A DNA stretch of 20,484 nucleotides. Origin: an uncultured Acetatifactor sp. (GTDB lineage Bacteria > Bacillota > Clostridia > Lachnospirales > Lachnospiraceae). The notes beneath the pieces are model-generated. The model saw only the letters and a list, made by a program, of their open reading frames with translations. It searched no databases and had not been told where the DNA came from. Positions 1 through 7,582 of this stretch are shown here, piece after piece. A program made the translations under genes and the position numbers. Each line of letters begins with the position of its first letter. Position 1 is the first letter of the stretch. The stretch is from the NCBI GenBank assembly GCA_910578815.1, contig CAJTSE010000020.1:49004-69487 (forward strand). The letters are read 5' to 3'.

Positions 1-22
1 AAGTCTTCCCTCGTCCGGCGTC

Positions 23-1066
23 TTATCCCTGCAGACGTTTCTCCCGCCTTGCAAGCTCCAGGTCATGCTCCGCCATGATCCGGCAAAGCTCTTCATAACT
101 GGTCCTTTGCGGATTCCAGCCCAGCACTGTCTTCGCCTTTGTGGGATCTCCCCAAAGATTGATCACGTCTGTAGGCCGGTAAAACTCCTTGCTCACTTCC
201 ACCAGCACCCGCCCGTCTGCTTTATTGATGCCTCTCTCTTCCATTCCCTTCCCCTGCCATTCCAGATCAATACCCGCATAATGGAAGGCCAGGGTCGTAA
301 ACTCCCTTACCGTATGCTGCACACCGGTAGCAATCACAAAATCCTCCGGCTCCTCTGCCTGCAGCATCAGCCACATACATTCCACGTAGTCCTTCGCATA
401 GCCCCAGTCTCGAAGAGCGTCCAGATTACCCAAAACAAGCTTTTCCTGCAGCCCGCAGGCAATTCGGCCCGCCGCCAGGGTGATCTTCCTTGTCACAAAA
501 TTTTCTCCCCTGCGCTCGGACTCATGATTAAACAAAATACCGTTCACCGCGAACATGCCGTAAGCGTCCCGGTACTCCTTCACAATCCAGTAGCCGTACT
601 GCTTTGCCACTGCATAAGGGCTGTACGGATGAAAGGGCGTCTTCTCATTCTGCGGCACCTCTTCCACCTTTCCGTATAGCTCCGAGGTAGATGCCTGATA
701 AATCCGACAGCTTTCCGTCAGTCCCGTGATCCTTACTGCTTCCAGAATCCGCAGTACCCCCAGCGCGTCCACATCCCCGGAATATTCCGGCGCATCAAAG
801 CTCACGTGTACATGACTCTGAGCCGCCAGATTGTAAATCTCATCCGGTTTCACCTTACCCACAATACGGATAATGCTGGAAGAATCCGATAAATCCCCTT
901 CGTGGAGCCGAAGCCTGTTCTCCGCAATCAGATGATCAATGCGGGCGGTATTGCTCACCGATGCCCTGCGGACAATGCCGTGTACCTCATATCCTTTTTC
1001 CAGCAAAAGCTCCGCCAGATAGGAGCCGTCCTGACCGGTAATCCCTGTTATTAACGCTTTTTTCAT
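23..1066 (-). CDS. gmd: GDP-mannose 4,6-dehydratase
   Basis: Converts GDP-D-mannose to GDP-4-keto-6-deoxy-D-mannose, the first step towards GDP-L-fucose or GDP-rhamnose for cell-surface glycans; a cytosolic NADP-dependent enzyme. The 347-aa protein begins with the Rossmann glycine motif GITGQDG (residues 8-14) of the extended SDR family. It carries the TSELYG segment (127-132) and the YxxxK pair Tyr151/Lys155 used in catalysis. FNHESERRGENFVTRK is a hallmark stretch of this family, and the length is normal (about 340-370 aa). It lies 28 bp downstream of the DJ-1-like gene on the same strand, without a terminator between, so the two are probably co-transcribed. AAGGAG lies just before the ATG. 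Partner genes such as fucose synthase would lie left of the window. Confidence 0.97.
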   Translation of the reverse strand: MKKALITGITGQDGSYLAELLLEKGYEVHGIVRRASVSNTARIDHLIAENRLRLHEGDLSDSSSIIRIVGKVKPDEIYNLAAQSHVHVSFDAPEYSGDVDALGVLRILEAVRITGLTESCRIYQASTSELYGKVEEVPQNEKTPFHPYSPYAVAKQYGYWIVKEYRDAYGMFAVNGILFNHESERRGENFVTRKITLAAGRIACGLQEKLVLGNLDALRDWGYAKDYVECMWLMLQAEEPEDFVIATGVQHTVREFTTLAFHYAGIDLEWQGKGMEERGINKADGRVLVEVSKEFYRPTDVINLWGDPTKAKTVLGWNPQRTSYEELCRIMAEHDLELARREKRLQG

Positions 1067-1094
1067 ATCTCCTTCTCAGCCTCCAAACTTCCCT

Positions 1095-1646
1095 TTATGC
1101 TCTATATACGATTCCTTTTGCCAGTTCCTCGGCCTTTTCTTCTCCGCAAAGCACACTCACGATAGCAAGTCCAAAGTCAATGGCTGTTCCCATGCCTCTG
1201 GAGGTAATCACATTACCCGAAATCTCCACCGGGCCGGCAGTCACCTCTGCTCCTTGCAAATGGCTCTCAACAGAGGGATAGCTGCACGCCCGTTTCCCCT
1301 CTAAAATGCCCCTGTGCCCCAAAATACTGGGTGCAGCGCAAATCGCACCGATATATTTCCCGTTTTTGTAAAAATCATCCACCCTGGCCATCAGCCCTTC
1401 ATGGGCCTCCAGGTTCTTTGTTCCGGGCATGCCTCCGGGCAGCACAAGCATATCATATTCCGCAAAATCTGCTTCCTCAAATTTTTTATCCGTTTGTACA
1501 GTAATGCCATGGGAGCTTGTCACCTCTCTCTCCCCGGTCACGGAAACCATATCCGCCTCCAGTCCGCCTCTGCGGCAGATGTCGATTACGGTCAACGCCT
1601 CTATCTCTTCGTAACCCTGTGCAAAAAAAACAGCCAGTCTGCTCAT
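1095..1646 (-). CDS. DJ-1/PfpI family protein (possible deglycase or chaperone type)
   Basis: A 183-aa single-domain member of the DJ-1/PfpI superfamily. The conserved acidic residues sit in GYEEIEA near residues 11-17, and the nucleophilic-elbow cysteine is Cys103 in GAICAAPS. The C-terminal part ITSRGMGTAIDFGLAIV matches the DJ-1 subgroup (DJ-1/YajL-like). Members act as protein or nucleotide deglycases, oxidative-stress sensors or peptidases; the substrate cannot be read from sequence. The start at 1646 is chosen over an upstream in-frame ATG at 1712 because a perfect AGGAGG (1655-1660) lies 8 nt before it and homologues begin here. A promoter at 1704-1732 precedes it. gmd follows closely and is probably in the same transcript. 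Confidence 0.92.
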   Translation of the reverse strand: MSRLAVFFAQGYEEIEALTVIDICRRGGLEADMVSVTGEREVTSSHGITVQTDKKFEEADFAEYDMLVLPGGMPGTKNLEAHEGLMARVDDFYKNGKYIGAICAAPSILGHRGILEGKRACSYPSVESHLQGAEVTAGPVEISGNVITSRGMGTAIDFGLAIVSVLCGEEKAEELAKGIVYRA

Positions 1647-1703
1647 CCTTCCATCCTCCTGCATCAATATTTTAATCTGCCAATATATTGTAAAACTAAA
1701 TTC

Positions 1704-1732
1704 AGTATACACATTTTTAAGGTTTTTTTCAA
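1704..1732 (-). promoter_or_regulatory. Sigma-A-type promoter for the DJ-1/gmd unit
   Basis: On the minus strand TTGAAA (1727-1732) and TATACT (1704-1709) are separated by exactly 17 nt. The predicted start of transcription is near 1697, giving a leader of about 50 nt before the chosen ATG at 1646. The upstream alternative start at 1712 would overlap this promoter, which supports the shorter gene. Confidence 0.65.
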
Positions 1733-1770
1733 ATTATTTATATTGATTTCATAGCAAAACCGTTTGAAAC

Positions 1771-1812
1771 ATGGTATAATGACCTTATTCATGGCAGGGA
1801 GCGGCCGCATGG
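1771..1812 (+). repeat. 42-bp promoter/leader repeat, copy A
   Basis: Begins with an extended -10 element (TGG before TATAAT, 1775-1780) and continues through the presumed transcription start into a GC-rich leader containing GGCAGGGAGCGGCCG. The same 42 bases occur with two mismatches on the minus strand at 11529-11488, upstream of the kinase-fusion gene. Here it probably drives the CYTH gene, whose ATG lies about 145 nt downstream. No good -35 box is seen at 17 nt, consistent with an extended -10 promoter. Confidence 0.75.
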
Positions 1813-1932
1813 CCATCCATACCGTAAATGCAAAGCATTTCATCTTAAATTTGATGTTTATTGACAATCATTCAAAGAAACACAGACATGCCAGTCTCAA
1901 AAAGCAAGATACAGCATAAAGGAACTGCAGAA

Positions 1933-2421
1933 ATGGAAATCGAACGGAAATTTACAATTAAACAGCTTCCTTCCAACCTGGAGGAATATCCCTTCCGCCA
2001 CATTGAACAGGCCTATCTTTGCACGTCTCCGGTGGTTCGCGTACGTCGGGAGGACGATGACTATATACTGACCTATAAGGGCAGCGGCATGATGGCCCGT
2101 GAGGAACACAATCTGACGCTGAATGAAGAAGCTTATTACCATCTTCGAGATAAAGCGGACGGAAATATTATTTCTAAAAGACGCTACCTGATTCCTCTGG
2201 TAAATCCCTCCTTTCAGGAAGGTTTCCCCGCTCCGCCTGCGGATTATCAGCTAACCATAGAGCTTGATGTCTTTGCCCCGCCCTTCGCCCCTCTTGTCAT
2301 GGCAGAAGTAGAGTTTGGAAGCAAGGAAGCAGCAGAAGCCTTTGTTCCGCCCTCATGGTTTGATGAAGATGTGACCTACCGTAAGGAATACCACAATTCT
2401 TACATGGCATTACAATCCTGA
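1933..2421 (+). CDS. CYTH domain protein (triphosphate tunnel metalloenzyme)
   Basis: A 162-aa protein starting with the diagnostic ExExK motif (EIERK, residues 2-6). It is followed by the basic and acidic strands expected of the CYTH fold: RVRRED, YILTYKG, EEHNLTL, SKRRYLI, and TIELDVF and AEVEFGS in the second half. CYTH proteins bind a triphosphate and divalent metal inside a beta-barrel and act as thiamine-triphosphatase, inorganic triphosphatase or adenylate cyclase. The bacterial small single-domain kind is usually a tri- or polyphosphatase, which is the likely role here. The start is at 1933 because AAAGGA lies 9 nt upstream and homologues begin with the ExExK motif; the frame is open further upstream to 1861. 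Its 3' end overlaps the convergent diguanylate cyclase gene by 22 bp. Confidence 0.92.
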   Translation: MEIERKFTIKQLPSNLEEYPFRHIEQAYLCTSPVVRVRREDDDYILTYKGSGMMAREEHNLTLNEEAYYHLRDKADGNIISKRRYLIPLVNPSFQEGFPAPPADYQLTIELDVFAPPFAPLVMAEVEFGSKEAAEAFVPPSWFDEDVTYRKEYHNSYMALQS

Positions 2422-4037
2422 TGCTTCATTTTATACTTTCTTTCATACATCATCTTATCTGCCCGACGCAGCGTATCGTTTATATCATAGTCGATCCGAC
2501 GATCGTAGATCTCATACCCACAGGCTATTCCAATGTGAATATTCTCGTGGGTATTATTGTACTCTGCAGCAAGCTTTCCTATGCGCTCCATCCGCCTGTC
2601 ACACTCCCGCAGAGAACAGCCGCGCACCAGCGCACAGAACTCATCTCCGCCCATACGATAACATGGCCCTAAATCCGAAAAGCACTCGTTGATAATTCTG
2701 GCGCTCTCCCTGATATACTCGTCTCCCGCTTCATGCCCAAAGGTATCATTACAATTTTTAAGATTATTCAGGTCAAACATCACCACTACACATTTCTCCG
2801 GCTCAAACCCTTCCCCGTGGATCAGCTCCGCAAACGCCGTTCTGTTATTAAGACCGGTAAGCTGATCGTGGAAGGCTTTGTTTTCCAACTTCTTTGCCTG
2901 CATACCAATCGCCATCAAAGCCTTTGCATCTCTGACGGAATATATTCCAAGCACTACATTATATGTAGTAAATCCCAGCAAACCCAGCACCGTCTGAACG
3001 GTTCCCCTGCTGATATAATATACCCCCATATCCAGAATCAGCCCCAGAAAACACAGGCCGATACAACTGATATTAATCCTCAGCCGCCTGCTCCAGCCTT
3101 TTGCCGCTATCTCCCTGATAATCAAATACACGTCAAATACGCATAAGAGGAAAAGAGACACATGGGTCAGCCAGAGCATTTCCCTGAAGTCGGCAATGCC
3201 AAGCATCTGCAGCCCGATCTGCACCACCGCGCTGCCAATACAAAACAAACAGGGAATATACCAGCCCAGCTTTTCGGCTGTGCTGTGGAGACTTTTGACA
3301 AAAAAGGTAAAGGGAATCACAATGAGCATCAATGAAAAATAAGGGAGGTAAGAAATTGCTATGCTCCGGGGGAACAGGACATGAATCGCATCCACATCTG
3401 CAATTTTCCATAACCCGATCTGAATAGAAAACAGCCCCAGCATCAAGAGGCTTTTATCCACCTCCGTATTCTTTCTGTTATAGATGATATAAGCTGCATA
3501 GAACAACCCCAGAATAACGGCGATCACTCCCAAGACCAGAGAAGGCAGATCCTTTAAAATCTTATCCCTGCATATCTCATATCTGCTTCCCAAAAGAAAT
3601 TCGGGAATAATGTCCATCGAACTCCTATAGACAGGCTCCAAATCCACCTCTATCGTACTTCCTCGGTCTTCACCTCGTATCACAACAAAATTCCATACGC
3701 ATCCCGGCGTCCTGCCAAAAGGGTTTCCCTGATCCGCCCGCATTTGATAAACTGTCTCACCCGCAATCCTGACTGTCACATTTTGATGATATGCCTGAAA
3801 AACCAACGTTTCATCAGCCGTATTCTGTCCGTCCAGCACAAAGGTACAGCGCAGCAGCTGCCCCAATCGGGCCCCGCTGTCCTGTATTTCATCCGTCCTG
3901 CAGTCCTTAAGAGTTATGTACCCCGACGGATTTTCACGCTGCCGGACATCCAAGCGGAATGTACCCAGCATAAACAGAAAAATTACCGCCAGTACAGCGC
4001 TGCATACTACATAACCAAACTTGACAAATCGCCTCAT
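2400..4037 (-). CDS. Membrane-bound diguanylate cyclase (extracellular sensor, multi-TM region, GGDEF)
   Basis: Makes the second messenger c-di-GMP from two GTP. The 545-aa protein has one N-terminal TM helix (about 9-27), an extracellular domain (about 30-160) resembling the 7TMR-DISM sensor type, a block of about seven TM helices (about 163-365), a short linker, and a GGDEF domain from DQLTGLNNR (390-398). The catalytic GGDEF motif at 463-467 is intact. The usual RxxD inhibitory site upstream is not present in standard form (CFSD sits there, further out than normal), so product inhibition may be weak. The ATG overlaps the antiporter stop codon as ATGA (4034-4037), which indicates translational coupling. 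The gene therefore falls under the manganese riboswitch at 5042-5160. The ligand of the sensor domain is unknown. Confidence 0.93.
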   Translation of the reverse strand: MRRFVKFGYVVCSAVLAVIFLFMLGTFRLDVRQRENPSGYITLKDCRTDEIQDSGARLGQLLRCTFVLDGQNTADETLVFQAYHQNVTVRIAGETVYQMRADQGNPFGRTPGCVWNFVVIRGEDRGSTIEVDLEPVYRSSMDIIPEFLLGSRYEICRDKILKDLPSLVLGVIAVILGLFYAAYIIYNRKNTEVDKSLLMLGLFSIQIGLWKIADVDAIHVLFPRSIAISYLPYFSLMLIVIPFTFFVKSLHSTAEKLGWYIPCLFCIGSAVVQIGLQMLGIADFREMLWLTHVSLFLLCVFDVYLIIREIAAKGWSRRLRINISCIGLCFLGLILDMGVYYISRGTVQTVLGLLGFTTYNVVLGIYSVRDAKALMAIGMQAKKLENKAFHDQLTGLNNRTAFAELIHGEGFEPEKCVVVMFDLNNLKNCNDTFGHEAGDEYIRESARIINECFSDLGPCYRMGGDEFCALVRGCSLRECDRRMERIGKLAAEYNNTHENIHIGIACGYEIYDRRIDYDINDTLRRADKMMYERKYKMKHQDCNAM

Positions 4038-4987
4038 CCGGCTGCTCCCTTCACAAAAGATAACACAACGTATCCCACATAAATTGCCAGTAGCGCGGCT
4101 CCCTGTACCCGATAGGAACGCTGCTTTACCATCAGCGGCACTGTCAAAATCGCCATTACCACAATACCTAGGAGCGCATCTATCCTGATGGTGCTGGGAT
4201 TCAAATTGATTCCGATAACAGCGGCCGGAATACCCATAACCAGTACCAGATTCAAAATGTTCGCTCCCACGATATTGCCCAGTCCTACATTACCATAGCC
4301 CTTGATAATGGAAGCAAGAGAGGTCACCAGCTCCGGCAGGGAGGTTCCCAGCGCAATAAACGTCACGGCAATAACCCGCTCAGGTACTCCCATGGCACCC
4401 GCCAAAATAATACCGTTATCCACTAAAAGATTGGCCCCAAAATACAAAAGCACTGCGCATACCGCCAGGGTCAAAAGCTGCAACGGCAGAGAACCCTGTT
4501 TTTCGTCCTTCTTTTCTTCCTCATCGCCTCCGGGAAACTTTACATTTGCCACGGCATAGACGCAGAAGCAGACTAAAAGCACCACACCCGTGACGCGGCC
4601 GAACCTGCCCGTAAACAATCCCACGGCAATCAGCCCCATGGATATGGCAAAAAATGCGGCCGCACGCCAGGTAATCGAAGACCGTGCCACCTTTTTAGAA
4701 GGCGCAATCAACTGAGTCAATCCCGCAATCAGCGCCGTGTTACAGATAATGGAGCCAAAGGCGTTTCCGGCGCTGATGTCCGCTGCTCCGGGCGTCCCCT
4801 GCAGCGCCGCCGTAGTAGAAACCAAAATTTCCGGCAGGGTGGTTCCTAAGCTTACAATGGTAGCTCCCACCACAATTTCCGGAATTTTAAGCCGTTTGGC
4901 GATAGCCACCGCCGAATCCACCAGCCGGTCGCCCCCGACACAGATCAAGATCAATCCCAGCACGAACAACGCTGTTACTTTAACCAT
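4034..4987 (-). CDS. CaCA-family cation antiporter (YrbG-like), possibly a Mn2+/Ca2+ exporter
   Basis: A polytopic inner-membrane exchanger of 317 aa with two inverted repeats typical of the Ca2+/cation antiporter superfamily. The alpha-1 signature is GTTLPE (48-53) with GNAFGSIICN (74-83); the alpha-2 signature is GTSLPE (214-219) with GNIVGANILN (237-246). A charged cytoplasmic linker (GGDEEEKKDEK) separates the halves, about five helices each. Members exchange Na+ or H+ for Ca2+. Because a yybP-ykoY riboswitch precedes the gene, Mn2+ efflux is a plausible role (inference from context). AAAGGAG (4994-5000) lies 6 nt before the ATG. It is the first gene of a two-gene operon with the diguanylate cyclase. 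Confidence 0.93.
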   Translation of the reverse strand: MVKVTALFVLGLILICVGGDRLVDSAVAIAKRLKIPEIVVGATIVSLGTTLPEILVSTTAALQGTPGAADISAGNAFGSIICNTALIAGLTQLIAPSKKVARSSITWRAAAFFAISMGLIAVGLFTGRFGRVTGVVLLVCFCVYAVANVKFPGGDEEEKKDEKQGSLPLQLLTLAVCAVLLYFGANLLVDNGIILAGAMGVPERVIAVTFIALGTSLPELVTSLASIIKGYGNVGLGNIVGANILNLVLVMGIPAAVIGINLNPSTIRIDALLGIVVMAILTVPLMVKQRSYRVQGAALLAIYVGYVVLSFVKGAAG

Positions 4988-5038
4988 AACAAACTCCTTT
5001 CTTCTTCACACCAAAAACTATGCGGAAGTTTCCGTCCG

Positions 5039-5075
5039 AAAAAAAAGACTCCCGGCACATGTGTGCCAAAAGTCT
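5039..5075 (-). terminator. Riboswitch-controlled intrinsic terminator
   Basis: On the minus strand a stem of about 13 bp (AGACTTTTGGCAC paired with GTGCCGGGAGTCT, loop ACAT) is followed by eight U residues broken by nothing but the final stem base. Its 5' arm includes CUUUUGGC, the same bases that form the 3' side of riboswitch helix P1. The terminator and the closed aptamer therefore exclude each other. Confidence 0.88.
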
Positions 5076-5160
5076 CGTTCTTTCCGAATCAGAAAGCGTG
5101 CACACACGGTGCTATGTACCGGGATATGTTGCCTGCACGTTATAACTACTCCCTTTTAAC
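5065..5160 (-). ncRNA. yybP-ykoY manganese riboswitch aptamer
   Basis: Read on the minus strand, the element opens with GUUAAAAG GGAGUAG and closes with GAACGAGA CUUUUGGC, the conserved flanks of the yybP-ykoY class. P1 pairs GUUAAAAG (5153-5160) with CUUUUGGC (5065-5072) over 8 bp including G-U pairs. P2 pairs CGUGCA with UGCACG. A third helix CGGU/ACCG follows the characteristic CAACAUA, and a fourth helix CUUUC/GAAAG sits just before GAACGAGA. This class binds Mn2+ (established). Here P1 shares bases with the terminator at 5039-5075, so metal binding should prevent termination and switch on the antiporter and the diguanylate cyclase. Confidence 0.9.
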
Positions 5161-5169
5161 TTTATAAAA

Positions 5170-5198
5170 AAGTTACCATCTTTTACAAAAAATGTCAA
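5170..5198 (-). promoter_or_regulatory. Promoter of the riboswitch operon
   Basis: Minus-strand TTGACA (5193-5198, perfect -35) and TAACTT (5170-5175) are spaced by 17 nt. The predicted start near 5163 lies just before the first base of riboswitch helix P1, the expected geometry. Confidence 0.75.
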
Positions 5199-5282
5199 GT
5201 TTTTTGCCCTTACCGTATGAATATTATTTCCGTCTCTTTAAAAATTCATACATGTAAGCTTATTCCTTATGCGCGGCAGCAG

Positions 5283-6812
5283 TTACCTCCCAGTGTCAAT
5301 CACCTCATACAGCTTTTCCATAGTCCGGCCGCTCTCATAGGGAAAATCGGGATAGACATAGTCCTCAGGATTGTTTTCATCAATACGATACCATTTTTTC
5401 GTGGAAATCTGCACAAGCAGCCCCGTGTTCGGCAGGTGAAAAACTACCACCTCCCCATAGCCGTTGACGCTGTTTGCAGAAGCCTCCCCCACAATCTGCC
5501 CCAGATGATTGTCCTGAATCAGCATTGCAAAATCCTTTGCCGAGGAAAAGGAACTTCTGTCAGTCAGCACATAAACATTCCCATAAAAGATCAGGTCCTC
5601 ATACTGCCTGTTTTCAATATGTCCGGCATCGCAGTGAATCGTAAAAAGCCCCCACCGCCAGTCACAGGCCCCGTCGGCATAGCTGTCCGCCGGCAGGTAC
5701 TTTACAAACTCATTGCCCACCATGGAAGTGCCGCCGCCGTTTCCCCTGAGATCTACCGCTACATTTTGAATCCCTTTCTGCCTGACCTGCGTAAACATTT
5801 CTTTTACGCAGTCAATATAGACCTGATTGTAGATGCACTGGGTCAGCGTCAGCACTGCCAGACTCTTTTCCTCATCAATCTTATAAAAAACAAAATTCCC
5901 CGATCCTTCCGTTTCCCCAGCCGGAAAATACTGCTCACGAATCTCCAGGTATTCCTCCCAGCTCACAAAGTCCGCTTCCGTGCAGCTTTCCGTGATCACA
6001 TCACCGTCTCTGGACCACTCATAAGTAAAGGGTGCCGAGAAGCCGTAAAATTCCAGAGAAGCCAGACTGCCCAAGTCAATGTTGATCCAGTCCTCCGTCT
6101 CATAGCAGTAATATGGCTTGGCCTCTTCTATTATCTGCTTTACGGTTTTCCCGTTTACCGATCGGATGCCATATCCCTGACATATTTTCTGCGGAGCGGT
6201 ACTTAAATATCTATCCTCTGGAAAATTATTATATGTGGTGGTATGGGCATCACCGATCGGGTGCAGCACCGTCTGAATCTCTTTCCTGAAATCATTGACC
6301 GTAATCCGTTCCGTTCTTTCCAGCTTTTTCAGCACCTGCTCATATACTTCTTTGACTTCATCAGTCAGCCCTTTTTGAAACATAGGATGCAGCTTTTTCA
6401 GATAGTATTTTAACATTTTCAGATCATCTGCTGCCTCTTCACCTGAAATCATATCGTCATAATTTCTTATTTTACCGCTATACCCCTTAAATGTATAAGA
6501 ATTCCAATAGGGAATTACATAAGGCGCAAAAGAACATATAATAGAAACCCCTGCAAAGATAACGGACAGTATTATTTTAACAGCTTTACCGGTTTTATAG
6601 TAAAAAAAATATGCTGCCAAACCGCAGCATAATAAAATGCACAGTATCCCCATAATCCATCCGGGGAAATTCACCAGAAATATATTGGCAGGAATCAGAA
6701 GCATCGTCAGCACCGGCATAACGCACAATACAGCCCTGCAGCGGACCTTGATGACATTTTTCGCCTTCTCGGCTTTTTCTTCCACGGCTTCCGCTTCCGT
6801 ACTTCTTTTCAC
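5283..6812 (-). CDS. Membrane-anchored S41-family peptidase
   Basis: A 509-aa protein with three predicted N-terminal TM helices (about 26-46, 50-71, 78-99) and an extracytoplasmic catalytic part. The S41 (tail-specific protease/CtpA-like) fold is shown by VDLRGNGGGTS (353-363), followed by YVLTDRSSFSSAKDFA (414-429), where Ser423 is the probable nucleophile and Lys426 follows. VGEASANSVNGYG (441-453) matches the segment after the active site. No PDZ domain is obvious. The role is probably cleavage of an extracellular or membrane protein; the substrate is unknown. The start is GTG at 6812, with GGGAGG about 7 nt upstream. It lies about 70 bp downstream of the tRNA-Leu gene with no terminator visible between, so read-through from the tRNA operon is possible. 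Confidence 0.88.
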   Translation of the reverse strand: MKRSTEAEAVEEKAEKAKNVIKVRCRAVLCVMPVLTMLLIPANIFLVNFPGWIMGILCILLCCGLAAYFFYYKTGKAVKIILSVIFAGVSIICSFAPYVIPYWNSYTFKGYSGKIRNYDDMISGEEAADDLKMLKYYLKKLHPMFQKGLTDEVKEVYEQVLKKLERTERITVNDFRKEIQTVLHPIGDAHTTTYNNFPEDRYLSTAPQKICQGYGIRSVNGKTVKQIIEEAKPYYCYETEDWINIDLGSLASLEFYGFSAPFTYEWSRDGDVITESCTEADFVSWEEYLEIREQYFPAGETEGSGNFVFYKIDEEKSLAVLTLTQCIYNQVYIDCVKEMFTQVRQKGIQNVAVDLRGNGGGTSMVGNEFVKYLPADSYADGACDWRWGLFTIHCDAGHIENRQYEDLIFYGNVYVLTDRSSFSSAKDFAMLIQDNHLGQIVGEASANSVNGYGEVVVFHLPNTGLLVQISTKKWYRIDENNPEDYVYPDFPYESGRTMEKLYEVIDTGR

Positions 6813-6880
6813 TTATTTCCTCCCTTGACCCTTTACAGGACGGCTTAAATTAATCTCATGCACCGGCTGTATAAAGTAAA

Positions 6881-6962
6881 TGCGGATAACAGGACTTGAA
6901 CCTGCACGTCTGCTGACACCAGAACCTAAATCTGGCGCGTCTGCCAATTCCGCCATATCCGC
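6881..6962 (-). tRNA. tRNA-Leu (anticodon TAG)
   Basis: The minus strand starts GCGGATA and ends TATCCGC plus A. The anticodon stem CCAGA/TCTGG encloses TT-TAG-GT. A long variable arm and TTCAAGT T-loop fit a class II leucine tRNA of 82 nt. CCA is not encoded. Confidence 0.95.
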
Positions 6963-7051
6963 TAATCATATAAACCGCCACCCGGCATTTACTACACTGC
7001 CGGAGAAGCAAAAACCGTCCAATCCCTGATCACGGCTTGAACGGTCTCTCA

Positions 7052-7124
7052 TGAGACATAGGAGACTCGAACTCCCGACACCTTGATTAAAAGTCAAGTG
7101 CTCTACCAACTGAGCTAATGTCCC
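7052..7124 (-). tRNA. tRNA-Lys (anticodon TTT)
   Basis: Acceptor GGGACAT pairs with ATGTCTC (one G-U), discriminator A. Anticodon arm CTTGA-CT-TTT-AA-TCAAG. 73 nt, CCA not encoded. The 89-nt spacer to tRNA-Leu (6963-7051) holds only small hairpins (CCGGCA/TGCCGG and ACCGT/ACGGT), possibly processing structures. Confidence 0.96.
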
Positions 7125-7150
7125 ATATTGTTACTAAAAACTTAACAAAG

Positions 7151-7222
7151 CAGGGCTAGCTGGATTCGAACCAGCGACTGCAGCAGTCAAAGTGCTGTGC
7201 CTTACCGCTTGGCGATAGCCCT
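7151..7222 (-). tRNA. tRNA-Gln (anticodon TTG)
   Basis: Acceptor AGGGCTA pairs with TAGCCCT, discriminator G as usual for Gln. Anticodon arm CAGCA-CT-TTG-AC-TGCTG, T-arm GCTGG-TTCGAAT-CCAGC. 72 nt. Confidence 0.95.
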
Positions 7223-7266
7223 GTATATGACACCAAACGTACTACTACAATAGGTTTGATTCTCAG

Positions 7267-7341
7267 GGTGGATAAAGGGATTCGAACCCTTGGCCTCCAG
7301 AGCCACAATCTGGCGCGCTAACCAACTGCGCTATACCCACC
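7267..7341 (-). tRNA. tRNA-His (anticodon GTG)
   Basis: Acceptor GTGGGTA pairs with TATCCAC. The extra G at -1 (7341) opposite discriminator C73 is the histidine identity pair. Anticodon arm CCAGA-TT-GTG-GC-TCTGG. Confidence 0.96.
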
Positions 7342-7409
7342 ATATCAGCATCTTTGTATAATGTATACCTTCGCCGCATCTCCATTGAGAAAAAAGAATA
7401 CAGCGGCAG

Positions 7410-7483
<74 letters not shown>

Positions 7484-7521
7484 AAAACAAATACAAGTAA
7501 ACACACAAACCGACAAGGCAT

Positions 7522-7550
7522 ATTGTATCTTATTCTTTGGCAAATGTCAA
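7522..7550 (-). promoter_or_regulatory. Promoter of the tRNA cluster
   Basis: Minus-strand TTGACA (7545-7550) and TACAAT (7522-7527) with a 17-nt spacer, close to consensus as expected for a stable-RNA promoter. An 8-bp inverted repeat (CCTTGTCG at 7574-7581, CGACAAGG at 7511-7518) flanks it; its meaning is unclear. Confidence 0.85.
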
Positions 7551-7582
7551 CTAATAAAAAAAATTTTCGCAGCCCTTGTCGC

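Noticed and set aside
65..679. Long plus-strand frame opposite gmd
   Set aside because: It is antisense to a highly conserved enzyme, has no family resemblance and no ribosome site, and its composition (His/Pro/Leu-rich) is typical of a shadow frame.
5215..5251. Terminator of the S41 gene
   Set aside because: GTATGAAT/ATTCATAC pairs over 8 bp but with a loop of about 21 nt and no T-run after it.
5217..6206. 329-codon plus-strand frame opposite the S41 peptidase
   Set aside because: The minus-strand frame has clear S41 motifs and TM helices; the plus-strand product has none and starts inside an intergenic inverted repeat.
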